A stretch of 41,888 nucleotides of DNA from Bacteroidetes bacterium UBA4416 (GTDB lineage: Bacteria > Bacteroidota > Bacteroidia > B-17B0 > Aurantibacillaceae), in the NCBI GenBank assembly GCA_002390745.1, contig DGQK01000021.1, positions 48,809-90,696 on the forward strand, written 5' to 3'. The notes under the pieces were generated by a model. The model was not told the DNA's origin and made no database searches. It saw nothing but the letters and a program-made list of their open reading frames with translations. The position numbers and the translations under genes are program-made. Position 1 is the first letter of the stretch, and the number at the start of each line of letters is the position of its first letter. Shown piece by piece: positions 7,933-16,394 of the stretch.

Positions 7933-8793
7933 ATGATGCGGCTCCTATGCTTCGGCCTCCTGGCAGCTATGCTACTCAGTGCCTGTACAGGCTCTCCCGG
8001 CAACGGGTATACAGCAGCTCCCGAAGGCTATGCCTACAAGCTTCTTGCCATCGGCGATGGACGGCAGTGTGCTTCCGGAACGGGGGCCATTGTCTGCGAT
8101 GCGGTATTACGCAGCGGGCGCGACTCCATCTTTTTCAACAGCCGCTACCATGCACCCGGAGGCTTTTACATCCGCCTGCAGGAAAAGTCTCCGGCATCAG
8201 GCAAGCAGCACCTGGCGGGGCTCACGGAAGGCGACAGCCTCTCGCTGATGGTAGGCAAAACCTGTTTTTTCAGGGAATACTTCGATACCCTTGTCCCTTA
8301 CTTTTTGCTGCGGGATTCGCTGGTGAAGCTTGATCTGAAAATCCTGCGCGTCCTGCGGGCGGATACCATGCCGGTGGCCGGAACCGGCATACCGGAAGAC
8401 CGTGAGCTTGAGGAGCTAAGGATGATCGATGAGTACCTGAAGCAGCACTTCCCCCATGCCAAAGCCGATGCTTATGGCCTGTACATCCTCGAACATCACA
8501 AAACCACAGGAGAAGCGGTGACTGCGGGCAGGCGCATCCGGGTGAAGTACAGCGGGTTTTACCTCAACGGAAATCCCCTGGATAACGGGCAGCAGCAACT
8601 CGAATTTATCTTTGGAACGCCCGACCAGCTTGTGAAAGGGTTAAATATTGTTATTGGTAATCTAAAAAAAGGCGAAACTACGAAAATAATAGTACCTTCG
8701 CGGCTGGCTTTTGGAGAAACAGGAAGTACAAACGGCTCGATCCCCCCTTACACCCCATTGCTTTACAACGTAACATTAATTGATATAAAATAA
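7933..8793 (+). CDS. lipoprotein with two degenerate FKBP-like domains
   Basis: The 286-residue protein has a lipobox LLSAC with the cysteine near residue 18. The C-terminal domain (about 185-286) has the FKBP fold pattern, from IRVKYSGFYLNG to PPYTPLLYNVTLIDIK. The active-site VIPGW is replaced by QLVKGL, and the FDSS segment by LDNG. The first half (about 28-140) looks like a second, more degraded FKBP unit, ending in YFLLRDSLVKLDLKILRVL. This two-domain layout is shared with the next gene, suggesting duplication. It starts 3 bases after the previous stop and ends 8 bases before the next start, so all are co-transcribed. The role is likely envelope protein folding or holding; catalysis is uncertain. 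Confidence 0.78.
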   Translation: MMRLLCFGLLAAMLLSACTGSPGNGYTAAPEGYAYKLLAIGDGRQCASGTGAIVCDAVLRSGRDSIFFNSRYHAPGGFYIRLQEKSPASGKQHLAGLTEGDSLSLMVGKTCFFREYFDTLVPYFLLRDSLVKLDLKILRVLRADTMPVAGTGIPEDRELEELRMIDEYLKQHFPHAKADAYGLYILEHHKTTGEAVTAGRRIRVKYSGFYLNGNPLDNGQQQLEFIFGTPDQLVKGLNIVIGNLKKGETTKIIVPSRLAFGETGSTNGSIPPYTPLLYNVTLIDIK

Positions 8794-8801
8794 ACAACCA
8801 A

Positions 8802-9728
8802 ATGAACAAAACCTTAATTGTACTAAGTGCTGCTGCGCTTGCAGGTTTAGCCTCCTGTAAGAAGTCAGACTTCGAAGGCTATACCAAAGCCGAGAACGGT
8901 TTACATTACCAGTTTTTCAACCACGATGAGAATGGCACAAAGCCACAAATTGGTGATGGCGTGAGCTTTAAGTATGTATTTACCCTCTACCCGAAAGATT
9001 CTTTACTGGTCAATTCATCACAGGTAAGCCAGGATGGCACAGGTATCACCAAATTCATTATGCCTAAATCATCGTTTGTGGGAAGTATCGAAGATGCGCT
9101 GATGATGATGAGCGTAAACGACAGCGCTTCGTTCATGGTTAATGCCGATTCATTTTTCCTGAAAACCAACCAGATGACGGCTTTGCCGCCATACGTAAAA
9201 CCGGGCGAGTTCATTAAGGTGAACCTGAAACTGGTAGAGATCAAAACCAAAGCGGAGCTGGACAAAAACCAGAAAGAACAGGAAGACCGCATGGCGAAGA
9301 TGGCCGAAGAAGAGAAACCGATCCTCGAAAAATACATTGCCGACAATAAAATTACAGTAGCCCCAACGGCAAGTGGCCTTTACTATATTGAAACCAAAAA
9401 AGGAAAAGGTGCGCACCCTAAACCGGGAGATATTGTCACTGTACAATACAAAGGCATGTTGCTGGACGGCAAAGAGTTCGACTCGTCTTACGGCAGGCCT
9501 GAGCCTTTCAAATTTATTTTAGGGCAAGGGCAGGTTATTCCGGGATGGGATGAGGCGATTCAGCTGATGGCTAAAGGCGGTACCGCCAAAATTGTTCTTC
9601 CTTCTGCTATCGGGTACGGCGCAAGGGGTGCAGGCGGTGTGATCCCTCCTTTCTCTCCGTTGGTATTTGAAGTGGAACTGGTAAACTTTGAAGCAGCTCC
9701 TGCCGCTCCCCAAATGCCGGGACAATAA
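8802..9728 (+). CDS. FKBP-type peptidyl-prolyl isomerase lipoprotein
   Basis: This 308-residue lipoprotein (LASC near residue 19) should speed proline cis-trans isomerisation in exported proteins. The C-terminal FKBP domain (about 205-300) is canonical: VTVQYKGMLLDGKEFDSS, then GQVIPGWDEAIQLM, then GYGARGAGGVIPPFSPLVF, keeping the Tyr, Phe-Asp, Val-Ile, Trp and Tyr positions of the FKBP active site. The N-terminal half (about 28-150) resembles a degenerate FKBP unit (FEGYTKAENGLHYQF ... GEFIKVNLKLVEI). A charged helical linker (about 150-185, rich in Glu, Lys and Gln) joins them, as in dimeric FkpA/Mip-type proteins. Confidence 0.9.
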   Translation: MNKTLIVLSAAALAGLASCKKSDFEGYTKAENGLHYQFFNHDENGTKPQIGDGVSFKYVFTLYPKDSLLVNSSQVSQDGTGITKFIMPKSSFVGSIEDALMMMSVNDSASFMVNADSFFLKTNQMTALPPYVKPGEFIKVNLKLVEIKTKAELDKNQKEQEDRMAKMAEEEKPILEKYIADNKITVAPTASGLYYIETKKGKGAHPKPGDIVTVQYKGMLLDGKEFDSSYGRPEPFKFILGQGQVIPGWDEAIQLMAKGGTAKIVLPSAIGYGARGAGGVIPPFSPLVFEVELVNFEAAPAAPQMPGQ

Positions 9729-9762
9729 TCAGATCATTCATCATAAACTACCAGGTCATGAA

Positions 9763-9813
9763 ATAACCATGTTTCCAAAAAAAGAAGCATTGCTGAAATG
9801 ATAACATGGTTAT
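9763..9813 (+). promoter_or_regulatory. 11-bp inverted repeat before the cyclophilin-FKBP gene
   Basis: ATAACCATGTT (9763-9773) and AACATGGTTAT (9803-9813) are exact complements separated by 29 bases, within the 121-base gap between two isomerase genes that otherwise lie 3-13 bases from their neighbours. It may be an RNA hairpin that attenuates or processes the operon transcript, or mark an internal promoter region. No T-run follows it. Confidence 0.45.
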
Positions 9814-9849
9814 ACCATATGCCCGCTAAAAAGCAATAAAAACCAACAT

Positions 9850-10917
9850 ATGAAAAAAATCATTCTGGCGTCTTTATGTGCCCTGTTTGCTGTAGGCAGC
9901 TTTGCAGCAAACCCGGATAAACCCAAAAAACCGAAAAAAGCAAAACTGAGTAAAATGGATAAAGAATTTTTAAGCAAGCAGCCCGATGGCATCTATGCCA
10001 AATTTGAAACTTCAAAAGGCAACATCTATTGCAACCTGGAGTACAAAAAAACACCGATGACTGTGGCCAACTTCGTAGGTCTGGCAGAAGGAACAATTAA
10101 AAACAATATGAAAGCGGAAGGCGTTCCGTACTACGACGGACTGAAATTCCACCGTGTGATCCCTAACTTTATGATCCAGGGCGGTTGCCCCTTGGGAAAT
10201 GGTACCGGCGGACCGGGTTACAACTTCCCTGACGAGATCGATCCGACATTGAAACACACAGGACCAGGCATTTTATCAATGGCCAATGCAGGACCGGGCA
10301 CTAACGGCAGCCAGTTCTTCATCACGCACGTAAAAACCGACTGGCTCGACGGAAAGCATACGGTATTCGGCAACGTGGTAGAAGGCATGGATGTGGTGAA
10401 CAAGATTGTTGGAAACGACAGCATTGCGCATGTCCTGATCCTGAGAAAAGGAAAAGAGGCAGAAGCATTTGACGCTGTTAAAACATTTGAAACCGAAAAG
10501 GCAAATTTTGGAGCGAAAGCAGAGGCTAAAGCCAAAGCTGCAAAAGAAGCGATGGAGAAAACCCTGAACGAAACGTATGGCGGCGCCAAAACAACTGCCA
10601 GCGGCTTACGTTACATTACCGAAAAAGAAGGGACAGGAAAATCGCCTGTAGCAACTGACCAGGTAACAGTACACTATACCGGCTACTTGCTGGACGGTAC
10701 TAAATTCGACAGCTCTGTAGACAGAGGCCAACCGGCTACCTTCCCGCTGAACCAGGTAATTCCGGGCTGGACAGAAGGCTTACAGCTGATGAAAGAAGGC
10801 GGTAAAACCAAGCTCATCATTCCTTCGGAATTAGGCTACGGCGCTAACGGTGCCGGCGGCGTGATCCCTCCGAATGCCTGGCTGGTATTCGATGTGGAAC
10901 TCATCAAAGTCAACTAA
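9850..10917 (+). CDS. cyclophilin-FKBP fusion peptidyl-prolyl isomerase
   Basis: This 355-residue exported protein joins two unrelated prolyl-isomerase folds. A signal peptide (about 1-19, ending in FAA) is followed by a Lys/Pro-rich stretch. The cyclophilin domain (about 48-205) keeps the key residues: FHRVIPNFMIQGG (Arg, Phe, Gln), MANAGPGTNGSQFFIT, and DWLDGKHTVFG with the active-site Trp and His. An Ala/Lys/Glu-rich helix (about 210-240) links to the FKBP domain (about 265-355) with VTVHYTGYLLDGTKFDSS, NQVIPGWTEGLQLM and GYGANGAGGVIPPNAWLVF, all canonical. Both domains look active. It lacks a lipobox, so it is probably soluble in the periplasm. It is the last gene before a strong terminator. 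Confidence 0.93.
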   Translation: MKKIILASLCALFAVGSFAANPDKPKKPKKAKLSKMDKEFLSKQPDGIYAKFETSKGNIYCNLEYKKTPMTVANFVGLAEGTIKNNMKAEGVPYYDGLKFHRVIPNFMIQGGCPLGNGTGGPGYNFPDEIDPTLKHTGPGILSMANAGPGTNGSQFFITHVKTDWLDGKHTVFGNVVEGMDVVNKIVGNDSIAHVLILRKGKEAEAFDAVKTFETEKANFGAKAEAKAKAAKEAMEKTLNETYGGAKTTASGLRYITEKEGTGKSPVATDQVTVHYTGYLLDGTKFDSSVDRGQPATFPLNQVIPGWTEGLQLMKEGGKTKLIIPSELGYGANGAGGVIPPNAWLVFDVELIKVN

Positions 10918-10940
10918 GAGTTATTGCAGGTATCAATTCA

Positions 10941-10966
10941 AAAGGAGCTTTCGGGCTCCTTTTTTT
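10941..10966 (+). terminator. Rho-independent terminator of the isomerase operon
   Basis: AAAGGAGC (10941-10948) pairs with GCTCCTTT (10955-10962) around a 6-base loop, and a T-run continues to 10966. It lies 24 bases after the stop codon of the cyclophilin-FKBP gene. Confidence 0.9.
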
Positions 10967-11140
10967 GTGTTACCCGGTTATAAACAGCAGCATTCAATGC
11001 GCGACCGGCAGGCATAAAAAATATGCCGACAAACAACCCGCGGCCAGGAGCTTTATCCAGCCCATAAACCGCCTCAAATCATCGACCGGCCTTATAAACA
11101 TCTGTTCAAAAATTACGTTATACAGTAGGCCTAAAATTCT

Positions 11141-11148
11141 TAAATTTA
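11141..11148 (+). promoter_or_regulatory. possible -7 box of gcvP
   Basis: TAAATTTA differs from TAnnTTTG at the last base and lies 20 bases before the gcvP ATG. The 200-base leader also holds a hairpin GGCATA/TATGCC (11011-11016, 11022-11027). I see no glycine riboswitch pattern. Confidence 0.3.
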
Positions 11149-11168
11149 GCATCTTATAAAAATTAAAC

Positions 11169-14042
11169 ATGACCACAGATAAATTCGTTTCCCGTCATAA
11201 CGGACCGCGCGAACAGGAAGTAAAACAAATGCTGGCAAAGATCGGCGTTTCTTCTGTTGATGAACTGATCAGCCAGACCGTTCCACCGAACATCCGCCTG
11301 AAACAGCCTTTGCGTGTGGCACCTGCTATGAGCGAGTTTCAATACACCAGGCACTTAAAAGCCCTGGGAAAAAAGAACAAGGTATTCCGCTCATACATTG
11401 GTCTGGGCTATTACAACAACATTTTACCGGCAGTGATCCAGCGCAATGTGCTTGAAAATCCGGGCTGGTACACGGCTTACACACCTTACCAGGCGGAGAT
11501 CGCACAAGGCCGCTTAGAGGCCATCCTGAATTTCCAGACGATGGTCATGGACCTGACGGCGATGCCGATTGCCAATGCATCATTGCTGGATGAAGCGACA
11601 GCGGCGGCGGAAGCCTTATTCATGTTTTACAGCAACCGCAGCAAGGACAAGGTAAAGAACAATGCCAATAAATTTTTTGTGAGCAACACCTGCTTCCCGC
11701 AAACCATCGACGTGGTAAAGACCCGCGCGGTGCCTTACGGTATTGAGCTGGTGATCGGCGATGCGAATACTGCAAGCCTTGACGATTCTTTTTTCGGAGC
11801 GCTGATCCAGTATCCGGATATCAACGGAGAGGTTGCGGATTACAAAGCATTTGTAGACGGCGCCAAAGCCAAAGACATCCAGGTGGTAGTAGCCACAGAC
11901 CTGTTAGCCCTTGCCTTGTTAACGCCTCCAGGCGAATGGGGCGCTGACTGCGTGGTTGGCAACTCTCAGCGTTTCGGTGTGCCTTTGGGATACGGCGGAC
12001 CTCATGCAGCGTTCTTCGCCTGCCGCGAAGATTATAAGCGTTTGATCCCTGGACGCATCATCGGCGTATCCATCGATGCGGAGGGAAACCAGGCTTTACG
12101 CATGGCTTTGCAAACCCGCGAGCAACATATCAAGCGCGACAAAGCGACTTCCAACATTTGCACGGCACAGGCGCTGCTGGCCATCATGGCAAGCATGTAT
12201 GCGGTGTACCACGGCCAGGAAGGCATTAGAGCTATTGCTGAAAGCGTGCACAGTGCAACGGCATTTGTAGCTTCCGAATTAAAAAAACTGGGCTACAAGA
12301 TTAATACCCGTTTATTCTTCGACACCATCGTGGTGGAAGCTGACGCCAAAAAAGTACGCGCGCTGGCAGAAGCAAGAGAGATCAACTTCCGCTACATCGA
12401 CGGCACACATGTGGCGCTTTCCCTGGACCAAACGGTAGAGGAGAATGATGTGAACGATATTCTTTCTGTATTTGCAGAGGCTGCCGGGGCATCCAGAACC
12501 GCGGCCGGGGTTGCCGCGCAAAATATCCTGAAGGGCACGTTTGCCGGACGCCAATCGTCTTACCTGACGCATCCGGTATTCAATACCTACCACAGCGAAA
12601 GCGACATGATGCGCTACATCAAACGCCTGGAGAACAAGGATCTTTCGCTGGTGCATTCCATGATCTCCCTGGGATCCTGCACCATGAAGCTGAATGCGGC
12701 TTCGGAACTGCTTCCTATCACCTGGCCTGAGTTTGCGAGTATCCATCCGTTTGTGCCGGTTGAGCAGGCACAGGGCTATGCAGAACTGATCGAGCAACTG
12801 AACAAGGACTTATCAGAGATCACCGGCTTTGCACGCATGAGCTTCCAGCCTAACTCCGGGGCTCAGGGCGAGTATACGGGCCTGATGGTGATCCGCGCTT
12901 ACCATATTGCCAATGGCAATGCCAACAGGAACGTGGCCTTAATTCCTTCTTCTGCACATGGCACCAACCCGGCTTCTGCCGCGATGGCGGGCATGCAGAT
13001 CGTGGTAACGAAATGTGACGAGAAAGGCAATATCGACTTTGCGGACCTGAAAGAGAAAGCGGAAAAACATAAGGACAACCTGTCCTGCCTGATGGTGACT
13101 TATCCTTCGACCTTTGGCGTGTATGAGGAATCGATTATGGACATCACCAAGCTGATCCATGACAACGGCGGCCTGGTATACATGGACGGTGCCAATATGA
13201 ATGCACAGGTTGGCTTAACGTCGCCGGGCAACATCGGCGCCGATGTGTGCCACCTGAACCTTCACAAGACCTTTGCTATTCCTCACGGTGGCGGCGGTCC
13301 CGGCATGGGCCCTATCGGCGTGGTGGAGAAACTGGTGCCGTTTTTACCTTCTCATACCATCGTCAATACATCCGGTGATAAAGGCATTACGGCTGTATCG
13401 GCGGCTCCATACGGCAGCGCGCTGATCCTGTTGATCTCTTACGGCTACATCAAAATGCTGGGGAACGATGGCCTGAAACAGGCGACTGAGATGGCGATCC
13501 TGAATGCCAATTACATGAAGGACACATTGAAAGATCATTACAAAATTCTGTATACCGGCAAGAACGGACGTTGTGCGCACGAGATGATCCTCGATTGCAA
13601 CGATTTCAAAATGGCAAGTGGTGTCGAAGTGGCGGACATTGCCAAACGCTTAATGGACTACGGTTTCCACGCGCCTACGGTTGCCTTCCCTGTGGTGAAC
13701 ACGCTGATGGTGGAGCCAACGGAATCGGAATCGAAAGCGGAGCTGGACCGTTTCTGTGAAGCAATGATCAACATCCGCAAAGAGATCAAAGAGATCGAAG
13801 ATGGCAAATTCGACAAAGCGGATAACGTGATCAAGAACGCGCCACATACCTGCAGGCTCGTAGTGAGCGACGACTGGAAAAAACCATACAGCCGTCAAAA
13901 AGCAGCTTACCCGCTGAACTGGGTTCGCGACAACAAGTTCTGGCCAAGCGTATCGCGCGTGGACAATGCTTATGGCGACCGTAACCTTGTTTGCTCATGC
14001 GCTCCGATAGAAGCGTACATGGAAGAACCGGTGGGTGTTTAA
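11169..14042 (+). CDS. gcvP: glycine dehydrogenase (decarboxylating), P-protein
   Basis: GcvP is the PLP enzyme of the glycine cleavage system: it removes CO2 from glycine and passes the aminomethyl group to the lipoyl arm of the H-protein. The 957-residue length matches the single-chain (fused) form. The N-terminal half begins with FVSRHNGP and includes YTPYQAEIAQGRLEAILNFQ and FGVPLGYGGPHAAFFA. The C-terminal half carries SLGSCTMKLNAASEL and the PLP-lysine segment LNLHKTFAIPHGGGGPGMGP near residue 700. The other glycine-cleavage genes (gcvT, gcvH) are not in the window, which is usual in this phylum. It is a single-gene transcript with its own terminator. Confidence 0.97.
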   Translation: MTTDKFVSRHNGPREQEVKQMLAKIGVSSVDELISQTVPPNIRLKQPLRVAPAMSEFQYTRHLKALGKKNKVFRSYIGLGYYNNILPAVIQRNVLENPGWYTAYTPYQAEIAQGRLEAILNFQTMVMDLTAMPIANASLLDEATAAAEALFMFYSNRSKDKVKNNANKFFVSNTCFPQTIDVVKTRAVPYGIELVIGDANTASLDDSFFGALIQYPDINGEVADYKAFVDGAKAKDIQVVVATDLLALALLTPPGEWGADCVVGNSQRFGVPLGYGGPHAAFFACREDYKRLIPGRIIGVSIDAEGNQALRMALQTREQHIKRDKATSNICTAQALLAIMASMYAVYHGQEGIRAIAESVHSATAFVASELKKLGYKINTRLFFDTIVVEADAKKVRALAEAREINFRYIDGTHVALSLDQTVEENDVNDILSVFAEAAGASRTAAGVAAQNILKGTFAGRQSSYLTHPVFNTYHSESDMMRYIKRLENKDLSLVHSMISLGSCTMKLNAASELLPITWPEFASIHPFVPVEQAQGYAELIEQLNKDLSEITGFARMSFQPNSGAQGEYTGLMVIRAYHIANGNANRNVALIPSSAHGTNPASAAMAGMQIVVTKCDEKGNIDFADLKEKAEKHKDNLSCLMVTYPSTFGVYEESIMDITKLIHDNGGLVYMDGANMNAQVGLTSPGNIGADVCHLNLHKTFAIPHGGGGPGMGPIGVVEKLVPFLPSHTIVNTSGDKGITAVSAAPYGSALILLISYGYIKMLGNDGLKQATEMAILNANYMKDTLKDHYKILYTGKNGRCAHEMILDCNDFKMASGVEVADIAKRLMDYGFHAPTVAFPVVNTLMVEPTESESKAELDRFCEAMINIRKEIKEIEDGKFDKADNVIKNAPHTCRLVVSDDWKKPYSRQKAAYPLNWVRDNKFWPSVSRVDNAYGDRNLVCSCAPIEAYMEEPVGV

Positions 14043-14107
14043 TCCCTGAATTACATTCCGGTGGCGATGTTGTCTTCAAGAGTATCAGACAACGCAGCCA
14101 CCACAAC

Positions 14108-14137
14108 AAAGCCTTTCAGAAATGAGAGGCTTTTTTT
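14108..14137 (+). terminator. Rho-independent terminator of gcvP
   Basis: AAAGCCTTTCA (14108-14118) pairs with TGAGAGGCTTT (14123-14133), with one G-U pair and a GAAA tetraloop, followed by a T-run to 14137. It separates gcvP from the convergent LD-carboxypeptidase gene. Confidence 0.9.
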
Positions 14138-14193
14138 GTGTCAATGAATTCACAAGTGATACGGCTACAAAAAAAGACACTTCCTCTTAGCTC

Positions 14194-15222
14194 TTACACC
14201 ACAGCCGCTTCCAATAGCTGAATGCCTCCTGCGCCGGCATCCATTTCCGCCATAACTCCCAGGGGGACAGTGAGCTTGTTTTCGATATGGCCGATCATGG
14301 CTCCGTAAAAGGCTGGAATTCCCAAAGGCTTCAGGTGCTGAGACAATACTTCCTGGAAAGTAAACGCTTTTTGAGGTTCCTCCGCCAGGCATTTGGCACA
14401 CTTGCCGAATACCAGGCCGCTGATGGCGTCCAGCACACCGCAGAGTTTCAACTGTGTGAGCATGCGGTCGATGCTGTAAGGCTCCTCTTTCACTTCCTCC
14501 AGGAACAGGATCTTTCCTTTCCAATCCGGCAGGTACGGCGTTCCCATCAGCGAAGCAAGCACCGTGAGGTTCCCGCCAAACAGCTCGCCCCTGGCCTTTC
14601 CGGGATTAATGGTTACAAAAGATTCTTCCGCCTGTGGATTCGACAGCAAAGGCAATCCTTCGGTGCTCATTACGACGTTCCTGAACATCGAACTGGTCCA
14701 GGCATTCCAACCCGAATTCCCGACTGGCCCGTGAAAAGTAACGAGGCCTGTCTTTGCGGTGATGGCTACCAATAGCGTGGTAATATCACTGAAGCCGATC
14801 AGCACTTTGGGATTTCGTCTGATCATTTCAAAATCCAGCTTGTCTAAAAGCCGCGCACAACCCCAGCCGCCTTTCATGCAGAAGATGCCTTTGATGCTTT
14901 TATCCGCAAACAAAGCATTGAGCTCGCCTACCCTCAGCTCATCAGTGCCCGCAAAGTAGCCGTACTTTTCACTCAGCGTATTCCCCCATATCACTTTAAA
15001 GCCAAAGGCTTTCAGAATATTCGTAAAAGTTTCCACCTGCGCGGTATCCCAAACGGCACCGGCCGGAGAGGTAATGGCAATGGTATCGCCGGCTCTTAAG
15101 GCCGGTGGTTTCAGTGCGCTTGTTTGCGGAGAAAAGGCAGTAGCCAGAGCGTTAGCAGGCAACAAAAATCCTGCTCCGGCAATGATCCCGGCGGTTTGTA
15201 AAAATTGGCGGCGGCTCTTCAT
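14194..15222 (-). CDS. S66 LD-carboxypeptidase with twin-arginine signal
   Basis: Peptidase family S66 enzymes cut the L-D bond of murein tetrapeptides in peptidoglycan recycling or remodelling. The 342-residue protein starts with a twin-arginine signal (SRRQFLQTAG at 3-12, then a hydrophobic stretch and ANALA), so it is expected to be exported folded by Tat. The catalytic elements are all present: GFSDITTLL with Ser145, FLEEVKEEPYSIDRML with Glu242 or 243, and GHIENKLTVPLG with His312. MKGGWGCARLLDKLD near 116-130 is the usual substrate-side loop. Many LdcA proteins are cytoplasmic, so the signal points to a periplasmic enzyme. It lies 90 bases downstream of the fibre/SMI1 operon, with no terminator visible between them. 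Confidence 0.92.
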   Translation of the reverse strand: MKSRRQFLQTAGIIAGAGFLLPANALATAFSPQTSALKPPALRAGDTIAITSPAGAVWDTAQVETFTNILKAFGFKVIWGNTLSEKYGYFAGTDELRVGELNALFADKSIKGIFCMKGGWGCARLLDKLDFEMIRRNPKVLIGFSDITTLLVAITAKTGLVTFHGPVGNSGWNAWTSSMFRNVVMSTEGLPLLSNPQAEESFVTINPGKARGELFGGNLTVLASLMGTPYLPDWKGKILFLEEVKEEPYSIDRMLTQLKLCGVLDAISGLVFGKCAKCLAEEPQKAFTFQEVLSQHLKPLGIPAFYGAMIGHIENKLTVPLGVMAEMDAGAGGIQLLEAAVV

Positions 15223-15312
15223 GCGTCTAAGATAGCAATTATCCCGAACCGCACTTTCACACTCCGTTTCTATGGTTTCGACCTGTATCCTATACTCAGG
15301 CGGCTGTCCTTG

Positions 15313-15771
15313 CTATTCTGAGCGGTAGCTCAGGAGACTTTCGAAGGTGCCGTTTTTAAAATCATAGTATACACCTATAGTGCCCCAATCAAAAGACAAG
15401 TGATACTGCCTTCCCGCTTGAGTCAGGTCCCACACAAAATTACTGGTGTCGCCTACCTGACCGGCAATCCATTGGGTTTCAAAGAGGTGGTTGCTGGCCC
15501 AGGGTTCACGCTCCGCCTGGCTTTCATCTACCTCGAAGCGTAAATTTTTTAGCCGTCGCGCCGAGGTGAAATAAAAACAGAACTTAAAATACAGTCCGGC
15601 TATTTCTCGCTTTTGGAGCGTGTACCAGCAGCCTTTCTGATAAATGCTTTCCTGGAGTGCATCCTTTCCGAAAAAACGCATAAGGTCATCGGGCTGTGCG
15701 GCGGTAGTTATCGCAAAGCTATCGCTGAGGCGAAATGCACCGGTTAGCGGATTGATAAGCTGTCCCTTCAT
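15313..15771 (-). CDS. hypothetical protein, last gene of the fibre/SMI1 operon
   Basis: The 152-residue product is not recognised. It has no signal peptide or membrane segment, and is rich in aromatic residues (WYTLQKREIAGLYFKFCFYF, residues 49-68; WGTIGVYYDF near the end), suggesting a small beta-rich cytoplasmic domain. The start ATG overlaps the stop of the upstream gene by four bases (ATGA at 15768-15771), so translation is coupled. Small cytoplasmic proteins downstream of SMI1/KNR4 genes are often immunity-type proteins, but nothing in the sequence shows this. Confidence 0.75.
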   Translation of the reverse strand: MKGQLINPLTGAFRLSDSFAITTAAQPDDLMRFFGKDALQESIYQKGCWYTLQKREIAGLYFKFCFYFTSARRLKNLRFEVDESQAEREPWASNHLFETQWIAGQVGDTSNFVWDLTQAGRQYHLSFDWGTIGVYYDFKNGTFESLLSYRSE

Positions 15772-16382
15772 TTCAAATCATGCGACAGAAGAGGACAGCT
15801 GCCGTTACCCATCACCCCGCTTGTGGTTGTCAGGATAAGACCGGTCCCGCGGGCGTAGTAGTTCTGGGTGAACGCGTTCATCGACATGCGCGCACCATTG
15901 ATGACGTAGCAGCTGTCTGTTTCCACTACCGCCACATCCCGGTACTCTTTCCCGTTTACGGTTTTGCTTTTCAATACTTCTTTGACAGTATAAACATACA
16001 CACATTCGAGGCCGTTAGCTTTGAATTTTGCTTCCCAACGATCGCCGGCCTGGAGCTTGTCTTTCAGCATCATCTGCATGTTGCCTTTTTCCAGTCCGTC
16101 ACTAAAGTATTCGCCGTTTACTTTTTTCATTTTTCCCGAAGCGGGGTTAAGCGAATTGGACGTAACATATTCTCCGTTTTTGCAGCTTTCGATGCTTGTT
16201 ACCATCTGTTGCCCGTTGTAATCGTAGGTCCAGGTATTTCCCATCGCCAGCGGGTAGTATGCCTGGTCGTTATCGGGTTCGGCTGATGGTCCCGGGTCTT
16301 GCTTATCGGTATAAAACCAATACCGCTGGGCATCTTCCACCCAGTCTGCAAAATTAACGGTAGCTATGGCATTTTCTTTCAT
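15768..16382 (-). CDS. hypothetical protein, carries a displaced SMI1-module tail
   Basis: The 204-residue product starts with NFADWVEDAQRYWF (about residues 10-23), which matches FLEWIEDAQQNWF that closes the first SMI1 module of the upstream protein. The rest (about 40-204) begins YYPLAMGNTWTYDYNG, a pattern I associate with uncharacterised beta-rich domains of Bacteroidota, and ends in a small Gly/Ser-rich stretch. The frame is the same as that of the upstream gene: the stop TAA (16397-16395) is followed by four codons and then this ATG. The gene is therefore either a later start inside a once longer reading frame or the remainder of a split fusion. It overlaps the following gene by 4 bases. 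Confidence 0.7.
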   Translation of the reverse strand: MKENAIATVNFADWVEDAQRYWFYTDKQDPGPSAEPDNDQAYYPLAMGNTWTYDYNGQQMVTSIESCKNGEYVTSNSLNPASGKMKKVNGEYFSDGLEKGNMQMMLKDKLQAGDRWEAKFKANGLECVYVYTVKEVLKSKTVNGKEYRDVAVVETDSCYVINGARMSMNAFTQNYYARGTGLILTTTSGVMGNGSCPLLSHDLK

Positions 16383-16394
16383 CCAGGCTTCCGG

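Noticed and set aside
10970..11168. Glycine riboswitch before gcvP
   Set aside because: I looked for the tandem GGAGAG-type aptamer and saw only a short 6-bp hairpin.
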